The translations under genes and the position numbers were made by a program. The notes under the pieces were generated by a model that saw only the letters and a program-made list of their open reading frames with translations, made no database searches and had not been told where the DNA came from. Of a stretch of DNA of 64,000 nt, positions 57,120 through 64,000 are shown in pieces; positions within the stretch are counted from its first letter, which is position 1, and each line of letters begins with the position of its first letter. The stretch comes from Methanobacteriota archaeon (GTDB taxonomy: Archaea > Methanobacteriota > Methanobacteria > Methanobacteriales > Methanobacteriaceae), in NCBI GenBank assembly GCA_029556335.1, contig JAKQFA010000006.1, forward strand, positions 372,001 to 436,000, written 5' to 3'.

Positions 57120-57520
57120 ATATCTTGCAGTTCTTGCACCTGACAATAGGCGGATCTATCCTGATATAGGGTGCGATGAACGGTGTCTACACCATTTTTT
57201 TTTGGAAAAGTCCAAGCCTGCCATATACTAATTCTGGAGTTGAGTTCAAGATATGCCAGTAAGCAATTTTAAGTCTTCTATTTTTATCAAGAGATATTCA
57301 AGGTGAACAGTGATTAGATCAGTGGTCATGATCTCCTTGAAAGTCAATTTTTATTAACAGTTTCTTCTATTTTATCAAAATCCCAATGGGTAGCAATCCC
57401 TGTCAACTATTATCATCCTCTAGTACCGGGAAACCCATATGTACCGCGTTTATTGTTACCAGTGATTAAGTAGTAATATCTTGGATTGAAAATAAACCAG
57501 TAGGTGGGATTGTTTGTTTT
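57120..57520 (-). pseudogene. degraded tandem CBS-domain protein
   Basis: On the minus strand scattered frames give GLFSIQDITT, NAVHMGFPVLEDDNS, TGIATHWDFDKIEETVNKN and FKEIMTTDLITVHLEYLL, in the order expected for a two-CBS-domain protein. Stops and frameshifts separate them. Nothing else is seen between 57022 and 57610. Confidence 0.6.
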
Positions 57521-57610
57521 TTTTGTTCTTCTGAGCTGCAGAGGCGAATATTTAGTTAATACTTTCCCTTTTTTATATTAGTCTGAGCTTGGATTGTAAT
57601 AATTACAATT

Positions 57611-57838
57611 TCATTTCTTTTCGCATCTAAAACATAAGTTAGTCTTGCGGTTAGTTTTAAAGACCTTTCCACACTTTTGACAACTAACTTCTTTTATGAG
57701 TGGCTTCTTATTCAGGTGAAACTTGGCGGCTTTAACGGAGCAATTGTAGTTATTGGATTGGATAGTTGCTCTTGCTTTCCTATCCAGAGCTTCTTCAGCG
57801 TATTTTCTTTCCATTTCTTCCCCATAATCTCTCCCCAT
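57611..57838 (-). CDS. small zinc-ribbon protein
   Basis: A 75-residue basic protein ending in a four-cysteine ribbon, CQKCGKVFKTNRKTNLCFRC (residues 53-72). The first half is charged and helical (EEMERKYAEEALDRKARATI). It is likely a nucleic-acid-binding or transcription-associated protein. GGGG lies before the ATG. No family recognised. Confidence 0.6.
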   Translation of the reverse strand: MGRDYGEEMERKYAEEALDRKARATIQSNNYNCSVKAAKFHLNKKPLIKEVSCQKCGKVFKTNRKTNLCFRCEKK

Positions 57839-57889
57839 AGTATTCCCCGTAACATTGTTGTGTTCATCGAAAATATATCTTTAGTGATA

Positions 57890-58519
57890 TCATTTTTTAG
57901 AACCCCTGATCACTACGAATGAACCTTCTCCAAATCCTTCCTTTACAGGTTCAGGGTGTTTAATTTTGCTTAATGGCCGGAAAAGGGTTTGCCTAAACTG
58001 TAAATCATAAAAAGGTGTCTGTTTAAGGTAGGATATGACTTCTTTAACAGGATAAAATTTAGCATCATTGTAAAACCTGCTCTCAGATTTATGGTGTTGG
58101 TAATATTTCCCCAGGGGACTGTCAGCGTCTATGAATCCTATTATAAAATAGCCATCAGGTTTCAGAACCCGATGAACCTCTTCAAAAGCTTTTTTAACAT
58201 TATCCAGGAAACAGAGGGTGGTAACCATTAAAACTAAATCAAACTGGGAAGTAGTAAAGGGCAGTGATTCAGCAACTCCCTTAACTACTTTTATACCTCT
58301 TTTTTGGGCTATTTTTCCCATATCCCGGGAGGGATCCACCCCTAATTTAATATTTAAAGGTGCAGCGAAACGTCCACTTCCCACACCTACCTCGAGGCCA
58401 TTTCCATACTCGGGTAATAGTTCTTTTATTGCCTGAAGCTCTGATTCGTAGATAAATCTATTTTTATCAAACCATTCATCGTATTGTAGGGCAAATCTAT
58501 CAAAGGATTTCAACGACAT
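57890..58519 (-). CDS. class I SAM-dependent methyltransferase
   Basis: A 209-residue methyltransferase of the UbiE/type 11 group. The SAM motif is GNGLEVGVGSGRFAAPLNIKLGVDPS near residues 38-63. PFTTSQFDLVLMVTTLCFLDNVKKAFEEVHRVLKPDGYFIIGF is characteristic. The substrate is unknown; small molecules such as mercury, arsenic or metabolites are all possible. GAGG precedes the ATG. Confidence 0.88.
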   Translation of the reverse strand: MSLKSFDRFALQYDEWFDKNRFIYESELQAIKELLPEYGNGLEVGVGSGRFAAPLNIKLGVDPSRDMGKIAQKRGIKVVKGVAESLPFTTSQFDLVLMVTTLCFLDNVKKAFEEVHRVLKPDGYFIIGFIDADSPLGKYYQHHKSESRFYNDAKFYPVKEVISYLKQTPFYDLQFRQTLFRPLSKIKHPEPVKEGFGEGSFVVIRGSKK

Positions 58520-58764
58520 TTTTCCTCAGATTGTTATATTTAACCTTGTTAGTAAAAAAATTAGATAGAATTGTTTACGTTGCCTAGTCCATATAAAAGG
58601 ACAGTTGGCTGTGAAATTAATTATAAATTAGAAGTGTTTTTCTGGCAGATAACAATACAGTAATAATCATTTGTGTGTTTGGTATAAAAATCCTTATTCT
58701 ATTTACGAAGGGGAATCCTCCATAAACAAAAAACTTTTTTTATCAGTCAATTAGAAATAGTTTT

Positions 58765-60147
58765 ATGGTAAATCAAGGACAGACTCGTATATTATTTTTA
58801 CTTTTAGTAGGTGTTTTCATGGGTTCCCTTGATGTAGGGATTGTAGGCCCGGCACTACCTTCAATTCAACTATATTTTGGAGTTAATGAGAGAATATTGT
58901 CCTGGATCTTTACCATATACATCCTTTTTTACATGATTGGAACCCCATTAATGGCTAAACTGTCAGATATTCATGGCCGGAGATTTATTTATATAATAGA
59001 CATTGTACTATTTGGTGTGGGTTCATTAGTTACTGTAACATGCTCATCCTACGAAATATTACTTTTAGGAAGAGCAATTCAGGGTATAGGTGCAGGGGGG
59101 ATATTTCCAGTAGCGAACGCCTTTATAGGAGATATTTTTCCACCAGAAAAAAGGGGTGGAGCTCTAGGGATTTTAAGTTCAGTATGGGGCCTGTCCGGCG
59201 TCTTAGGGCCGATTTTAGGTGGTTTATTACTAAACTACGTCTGGCAGTGGCTTTTCATTATTAACATACCTATATCCATAGCTGTTGCAATAGCAGGTTT
59301 TTTTATACTTCCTAAAAGTAGAAAAAATCCAAAATTCAGTTTTGATTGGCAGGGTATAATCATTTTAGGACTGATGGTTACATTTCTCGCATACGGCATT
59401 AACCAAATTGAAACCCACAATGTGGTGCTGAGCATATTATCACTAAATGTTTGGCCTTTCCTACTGCTAAGCGTAATATTATTACCCATTCTATGGAAGA
59501 TAGAGACCAGAGTCCAGGATCCATTAATTCAGGTCGATCTTTTCAAAAGTAAAGAAGTTAAACTTGTTAATAGCATAATGGTTGGAACGGGCCTGGTACA
59601 GGCTTCCACTGTTTTTGTACCGGCATTTGTAATTACCGCCTTAAGCCTCACCCCACCTAAGGCCAGCCTTATGTTGCTGCCAATCGTCCTAACCATGGCA
59701 TTAGGTGCCCCGGTTATTGGAAAACTTCTAGATAAATTCGGTTCAAGGAATATAATGTTTACAGGAACATTCATAATGGTAATTGGCCTTTTGGTCATGG
59801 GATTATTCGCGGTATCATTTTACGTGTTCATAGTAGCCGGAGTTCTTATCGGCGTGGGTATGAGCACGGCTATCGGATCCCCCCCTCGCTATATCATGTT
59901 ACTAGAAAGCCCACCCCAGGAAAGGGCATCAGGTCAGGCCATCCTAAACATAATTACCAGTGTAGGACAACTAATAGGGGGAGCACTTATTGGGGCATTT
60001 GTAGGCTCCTACGCCGGCAAACTAATAGGTTACCAGTACGCGTATATGTTCATAGGATTCGCAGCTATAATCATGACAATTTTGACTACAGGTCTTAAAA
60101 GCAAAGAGGAACAACTTAAAACAATGGAGTACAGTCTGAAAAAATAA
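58765..60147 (+). CDS. MFS exporter, 14-helix type
   Basis: A 460-residue transporter of the DHA2 group. MGSLDVGIVGPALPSIQLYFG is the N-terminal helix, motif A reads AKLSDIHGRRFIYI, and motif C reads GVLGPILGGLLLNY. No Shine-Dalgarno is visible before the ATG, so it may have a very short leader. It shares its layout with the exporter at 51 kb but differs in most positions. Confidence 0.9.
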   Translation: MVNQGQTRILFLLLVGVFMGSLDVGIVGPALPSIQLYFGVNERILSWIFTIYILFYMIGTPLMAKLSDIHGRRFIYIIDIVLFGVGSLVTVTCSSYEILLLGRAIQGIGAGGIFPVANAFIGDIFPPEKRGGALGILSSVWGLSGVLGPILGGLLLNYVWQWLFIINIPISIAVAIAGFFILPKSRKNPKFSFDWQGIIILGLMVTFLAYGINQIETHNVVLSILSLNVWPFLLLSVILLPILWKIETRVQDPLIQVDLFKSKEVKLVNSIMVGTGLVQASTVFVPAFVITALSLTPPKASLMLLPIVLTMALGAPVIGKLLDKFGSRNIMFTGTFIMVIGLLVMGLFAVSFYVFIVAGVLIGVGMSTAIGSPPRYIMLLESPPQERASGQAILNIITSVGQLIGGALIGAFVGSYAGKLIGYQYAYMFIGFAAIIMTILTTGLKSKEEQLKTMEYSLKK

Positions 60148-60244
60148 ATAAAAATACAGACCAACTTACCTGGCTCAGAATGCTGGATTAAATGTCCCTA
60201 ATTTTTTGATAAACATTTTCCTGTAGCCCTGAAATAAATTACTT

Positions 60245-60403
60245 ATGGATAACTCTGATTACTACTGTATAAGCTTTAACTCTCATTGGAATGGAGAATT
60301 AGCCAACCAGATATTGTTATTTTATTCCATTACCAATGCACTATTTGATGTTCTGATTCAGTGGCATACTCTGAACAACTGTGATCTAAGGATGTCTAGA
60401 TAA
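60245..60403 (+). CDS. possible 52-residue orphan ORF
   Basis: An uninterrupted frame of 52 codons (begins MDNSDYYCISFNSHWNGEL) in the otherwise gene-free 60148-60591 gap. It has no ribosome site and no recognisable family. It could be a remnant. Beyond it I see only an A-rich run near 60425 in this gap. Confidence 0.2.
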   Translation: MDNSDYYCISFNSHWNGELANQILLFYSITNALFDVLIQWHTLNNCDLRMSR

Positions 60404-60591
60404 AAAGAAAATAAATTCATAATAAAAAAACCCGCTCCAGATATGATAGGCCAAATTTAATGACAGCAACCACTGCACTGCACCCTTATCATATATTTGG
60501 GGAGATCTTTTGATATTTGCTGCAGGATGCTTCGATATGGGAAAAAATTGATAAGAGGAAAACTGTTACTAGTTTTCCAATTACCTATCTT

Positions 60592-61266
60592 TTATTTACC
60601 ACTGCTGGGTATACGTGGGATCAGCCATGATAGAAATGCATCCTCACTTCTGGACTGAATCCAGGCCCTTCCAGGTCCAGTTAACTCTACTACCAGTCCT
60701 TCTCCACTGAACAATGTAGATTTAAGTCCACCTACTTTTGTAACTCGATAATCAACACTTTCATCGAATGCCACCATGTGTCCAGTGTCTACGATGTACT
60801 TCTCTCCTTCCTCCAATGTAACTGGGTGGATGGCACCAAAGCTGGAGGTAAATAGACTACCACTTCCTTCTACTTTCAACAGAAACAAGCCTTCTCTGGA
60901 GAAAAACGTTTTTGATCCTCCCCATTTAGTATCCATATTAATATCAGGGGTTGCGGCCATAAAAGAGCCAGATTGAACGAACAATACGTCATTTTCCAGA
61001 TCTATGGCGTGTATATCTCCTGGTAGAGGTGGTGCCAGTGTTAACTCACCAGGGGAATCTGCGATGAACTTGTTGATGAAAAAGCTTTCTCCACCAAGAA
61101 CACTTCTTTTCAGACCACTCAAAAGCCCTCCTTTCGCCTCTGTTTCAAGGTTTATTCCACTGGATTTACTTACGAGTGCCCCTGCCTCAGCATTTACTTG
61201 TTCGGATCTTTCTAAATTTAGTTTAAGCAGAGCATAAGATGGTTGATACAATATTTCGTAGTTCAT
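60592..61266 (-). CDS. AIM24 / TIGR00266 family protein
   Basis: A 224-residue beta-rich protein of the AIM24 family. LNLERSEQVNAEAGALVSKSSGINLETEAKGGLL opens it, GESFFINKFIADSPGELTLAPPLPGDI follows, and it ends with the usual VVELTGPGRAWIQSRSE. Molecular function is unknown in prokaryotes. GAGGTAAAAA lies before the ATG. It is monocistronic. Confidence 0.9.
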   Translation of the reverse strand: MNYEILYQPSYALLKLNLERSEQVNAEAGALVSKSSGINLETEAKGGLLSGLKRSVLGGESFFINKFIADSPGELTLAPPLPGDIHAIDLENDVLFVQSGSFMAATPDINMDTKWGGSKTFFSREGLFLLKVEGSGSLFTSSFGAIHPVTLEEGEKYIVDTGHMVAFDESVDYRVTKVGGLKSTLFSGEGLVVELTGPGRAWIQSRSEDAFLSWLIPRIPSSGK

Positions 61267-61517
61267 TTTTTACCTCTTCAGAATTTAATTATAGAACATG
61301 TACTAAATTGTTATATATAAACATTTCCTATCCAAAAAATAACAAATAAGTGCTGTTGTAAGGTAAACTCCCCTATACCAGCCAATATGAACCTTTTTTC
61401 TCAAAGCTTGCTTGGTTGAAATCAGTTAATTATTAATCTATAAACTCATATAAACATAAAAAGAGAATGATTAAGGGATAATTTCTGAAAAAACGAACTA
61501 TTAATCAACAAAAACCC

Positions 61518-61865
61518 TTGTCCACTGGTGAAGGGAAAGGGGAAAATGTGGTGCTCGTTAAGATCGCCGCGATGCCGGAGAAGTATCGAGCCCTAGGGAG
61601 CAACTCCACTTATCATCACAGCCAGTGTACCCACCATCTTCGCCACGACTCTGGTCCGGGGATGCCTGCCTATGCCCAAAATGGCAAGGTCATCTGTTTC
61701 TTTCGCGGAGCTGAAAATGAGAGATATATGACTCTGGGCTTCACTGAGAACGAAAACCTTGATGAAGGCCATATATGGCCAACTTCCTTTGCATTGAAAA
61801 ACTTGACTTCCACTGAGGAGACTAGAATCACTGCACTCGTGAAGAAAGCTGTGAGCGAGGATTGA
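61518..61865 (+). pseudogene. frameshift-scrambled DUF1801-like gene
   Basis: An open frame of 115 codons whose two ends match a bacterial DUF1801-like family: KGENVVLVKIAAMPEKYRALG, then GMPAYAQNGKVICFFRG, YMTLGFTENENLDEGHIWPT and ITALVKKAVSED. The 21 residues between RALG and GMPAYA do not match. Shifted frames read EQLH, IITASVPT and SPRLWSG, the expected family sequence. Compensating indels have therefore garbled an internal segment without closing the frame. The N-terminal third of the family is also missing and there is no ribosome site. Probably acquired from bacteria and now decaying. Confidence 0.6.
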
Positions 61866-62280
61866 AAACATTATATCAAATGTCAAAACTTAGTCGAGTT
61901 GAATTAGTTCCTCATCCAACCTGTCGGTTGGTTCTTCTTCCATGGGTGTGTAGGTAACACGTTTCCATGGGATCTGCGGTGCTGGTCTATTTACTTGACA
62001 TGTGACAACAGCTTCTTTTTGCAATGTTGAACACCGTTAAGTCCTGGATCTGACAAAGGGATCATCATATAGATGCTAAGTTCCTCGAGATCAAGGGGTA
62101 TGATTTGGGTGAGAGCAGTGTATGCCAGTGGCCCGGCCCCACATGGTTTGACCAGCCGAATACCTTGTCTATGGCCTTCGGTTAGGTATGGACAGCATTG
62201 ATGACGATGGTTTCGTTTGATGGAAAAACACGAAGCAGCCGCTAGCACTTAGCGGGGGAAAACATTCATGAATCATTAAG
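61866..62280. other. gene-free stretch, possible remnants
   Basis: About 415 nt without a convincing gene. A minus-strand piece ending at 61890 reads TCQVNRPAPQIPWKRVTYTP and stays open for about 48 codons. An 85-codon minus frame at 61991-62248 is also open. Neither has a start context or a family I know. The base composition is richer in G and C than in the neighbours, which suggests foreign, decayed DNA. Confidence 0.3.
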
Positions 62281-63588
62281 TCAACGCCACCTTCTCTTTT
62301 TTAACCTTCTTAGATTATATTTACGATATATCCATTCTATTAAGAAGGAAAACAATATGATCGAAGAGAAAAGATATAATGTTAGGGGTGAGTTAAAGAT
62401 TTCATAGTATATTAGAACCGATAGTGAAAATAAACATCCGATTATAGCCAGCCATATTATATATTTGTTGGCATTGGTTTTTTTATATAATTTGAGGTGT
62501 GAAAAATTCACACTTGCATAAATAAGTAAAAATATTGAACTACCAACCATAACTACATTACTTAAATCCAGTAATGCTATTAAAAGGATAACTATGGCGC
62601 TGGTGATGATTAAACCTTCTTTACCATTATGCCAAGATTTCCTGTTAAAAAATTTGGGTAGTTCTCCGTTTTTGGCCATTAAATAGCTTACGTTTGCACC
62701 ACCATAAAGAGTAGCATTTATAGCAGAAGATGTGGAGAAGAGCGCTGCTATCACTATAATACTGAACCCAATTGCACCTGCAAAGGGTGCTACTGCAGCT
62801 GCTAATGCATAATCAGCGGTTTGTTTAATTTCAAGTATTGTGAGATTACCCACCAAAGTAATAGAAACTACTACATAAATAAGCATTACAATTATTACCG
62901 CCAGATATAAGGCTCTTGGAATATTTTTTTGCGGATCATCAATATCTTCGGCAGTATTTGTAATTAAACCAAACCCTTCATAACCCAAGAAAAGCAATGC
63001 AGCTCCAGTTAATACATTATTTATCGAAATCAAATTGGAAATAACCAATAAAGACTTATTGATAAAGAATAGTCCTGTAATGGCGAAAATTAACAATATC
63101 CCTACTTTTAAAACCACAATTAAAATTTCTGATTTTCCAACTGCTTTAGCTCCTAAAAAGTTGATTAACGTAAAAATCAGGATAATAACAATTGCTATAA
63201 CCGCTGCAGTTACTGCTGATGGGTTTGAAGATATGAAAATGGCCGCATAATTGCCAAAAGCTTTGGCGTAAACGCTTAAGGCAAAAATGTAGCCAAAATA
63301 TAGTAGAAGATTAAATCCACCACTTAATACACTGTCTCCGAATCCCCTAACTAGAAATTCCACAGATCCTCCAGCGGAAGGATATTTAGCTCCTAATTTA
63401 GCATAGGAGTAAGCACTTAATAAAGCAATAAAACCTCCAACAATGAACGAAACATAAATAAGATTACCAGAAATTCCAGTCGCAATTCCCAAAATCGAAA
63501 AAATACCTCCCCCAACCATTCCTCCTATACCAATAGCAACAGCAGACCATAAACCCATAGCCCTATTATGCAGGAGTCCATTACTCAT
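62281..63588 (-). CDS. APC-family amino-acid permease
   Basis: A transporter of about 435 residues with 12 hydrophobic helices. GIGGMVGGGIFSILGIATG (helix 1) is the APC substrate-binding signature. FLGYEGFGLITNTAEDIDDPQKNIPRAL, in helix 6 and the loop after it, is equally typical. ATG 63588 is chosen because the 15 residues before it (from TTG 63633) are unlike the family. Substrate unknown. Confidence 0.88.
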   Translation of the reverse strand: MSNGLLHNRAMGLWSAVAIGIGGMVGGGIFSILGIATGISGNLIYVSFIVGGFIALLSAYSYAKLGAKYPSAGGSVEFLVRGFGDSVLSGGFNLLLYFGYIFALSVYAKAFGNYAAIFISSNPSAVTAAVIAIVIILIFTLINFLGAKAVGKSEILIVVLKVGILLIFAITGLFFINKSLLVISNLISINNVLTGAALLFLGYEGFGLITNTAEDIDDPQKNIPRALYLAVIIVMLIYVVVSITLVGNLTILEIKQTADYALAAAVAPFAGAIGFSIIVIAALFSTSSAINATLYGGANVSYLMAKNGELPKFFNRKSWHNGKEGLIITSAIVILLIALLDLSNVVMVGSSIFLLIYASVNFSHLKLYKKTNANKYIIWLAIIGCLFSLSVLIYYEIFNSPLTLYLFSSIILFSFLIEWIYRKYNLRRLKKRRWR

Positions 63589-63884
63589 AAAAAAAATATG
63601 CCCCCAATTTTCTGGTGTAGTTAATTTAAACAAATATTGGATCCGGTAATAAATAAAATTTGAGATAGAAAATCGAGAATAATTTGAGAAATAATCTATA
63701 TTCTCTTTTAAAAATACTTATGCTTATTCGTGTGGCGGAATTTTGACAATTTTCAGTTTTAACTCCCTTGTTATAGAATTATTACTTCAACCAAGTGGCA
63801 GATCAGATTATTAGAAGGTAATGATTAAGTGTTATTAATAAAATTGCTAGTCATACATAAATTTTCTATTTACATCATACAGTC
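63589..63884. other. intergenic region at right end
   Basis: An AT-rich stretch holding the promoter of the permease (minus strand) and leading to an inverted repeat at 63885. I see no gene in it. Confidence 0.4.
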
Positions 63885-63908
63885 TTGTGATTTAGTTGGC
63901 AATCACAA
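63885..63908. promoter_or_regulatory. perfect 8-bp inverted repeat, candidate operator
   Basis: TTGTGATT-tagttggc-AATCACAA: two perfect 8-bp arms with an 8-nt spacer. AATTATAT (63909-63916) follows at once and could be a TATA box for a transcript starting near the ATG at 63942. The arrangement suits an operator directly upstream of box A. Confidence 0.5.
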
Positions 63909-63941
63909 AATTATATCATCTTCTATGTTAAACTTCATACA

Positions 63942-64000
63942 ATGTTCGAATCAATAGGGACCCTTCTGCATGGAGATCCAGTAGATAAAGATGAAATAGA
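63942..64000 (+). CDS. possible start of a protein cut by the window end
   Basis: ATG 63942 opens a frame that stays open to the window end (MFESIGTLLHGDPVDKDEI). There is no Shine-Dalgarno. The TATA-like sequence about 28 nt upstream would place the transcript start at the ATG itself, so the mRNA could be leaderless. Too short to identify. Confidence 0.35.
   Translation, partial: MFESIGTLLHGDPVDKDEI

Overview
The window is a piece of a methanogenic archaeon chromosome, very probably of the order Methanobacteriales (Methanobacterium-like). The DNA is AT-rich, and promoters have the archaeal BRE/TATA form. Marker genes include an archaeal histone, a thermosome subunit, CofH (coenzyme F420), MfnD and MfnF (methanofuran), beta-RFAP synthase (tetrahydromethanopterin), CDP-archaeol synthase and a tetraether lipid synthase homologue, archaeal-type shikimate kinase, HMG-CoA synthase (mevalonate) and ribosomal protein S17e. 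Two secreted transglutaminase-like proteins resemble the pseudomurein endoisopeptidase class, which fits a pseudomurein wall.

Layout. 1-14.7 kb: start of a DMT permease, truA, a DUF460 protein, wecB-wecC (UDP-ManNAcA synthesis), mfnD-mfnF, a membrane-anchored hydrolase, carS divergent from tes, then mptG, a LeuD/HacB subunit, a zinc-finger protein, pcm and a methylthiotransferase. 14.7-17.5 kb: a large surface protein with a glycosidase-like barrel and a transglutaminase-like domain, a gene-free stretch rich in inverted repeats, and a tRNA-Val/tRNA-Phe pair. 17.6-25 kb: a GerW/DUF2953 operon, elp3, deoC, a cyclophilin-like protein, cofH, histone, rubrerythrin, PRC-barrel and DUF2098 proteins. 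25-28.5 kb: a decayed accessory stretch with two pseudogenes among small hypothetical genes. 28.5-35.7 kb, minus strand: two DUF2115 genes, hel308, moaC, a glycosyltransferase, cbiD, a small thioredoxin and sppA. 35.8-41.3 kb, plus strand: aroK-aroQ-rps17e-lysC-dapA-dapB-asd. 41.4-48.1 kb: PAP2 phosphatase, coiled-coil protein, a second transglutaminase-like surface protein, thermosome, rhodanese, thiolase and HMG-CoA synthase. 48.4-64 kb: mostly accessory genes (thioesterase, Nmad3-like, MsrA, two MFS exporters, PolX, YprB-like exonuclease, lipoprotein, flavoprotein, metallo-hydrolase, methyltransferase, AIM24, amino-acid permease) with two more decayed genes.

How the genes work together. 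The aspartate-family operon makes the common precursors of lysine, threonine and methionine; aroK/aroQ sit in the same transcript. Cofactor genes are spread through the window: mfnD/F for methanofuran, mptG and possibly the 56.2-kb metallo-hydrolase for methanopterin, cofH for F420, moaC for molybdopterin, cbiD for cobamide. carS and tes act at successive stages of archaeal membrane lipid synthesis from opposite sides of one short promoter region. The thiolase and HMG-CoA synthase feed the isoprenoids those lipids need.

Most unusual observations: (i) three genes whose only well-placed start is a non-canonical codon (CTG, ATT or ATA) exactly 7 nt after a GGAGG Shine-Dalgarno, two of them the related transglutaminase-like surface proteins; (ii) the larger of those proteins joins a glycosidase-like barrel to a putative cross-link peptidase, a candidate two-activity pseudomurein hydrolase; (iii) a WecB epimerase with a TrkA-C-like tail; (iv) a GerW-DUF2953 pair known from spore-formers; (v) an orphan Nmad3-like gene; (vi) a perfect 8-8-8 inverted repeat at the right end. 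All family calls are from reading motifs by eye; no database search was run.
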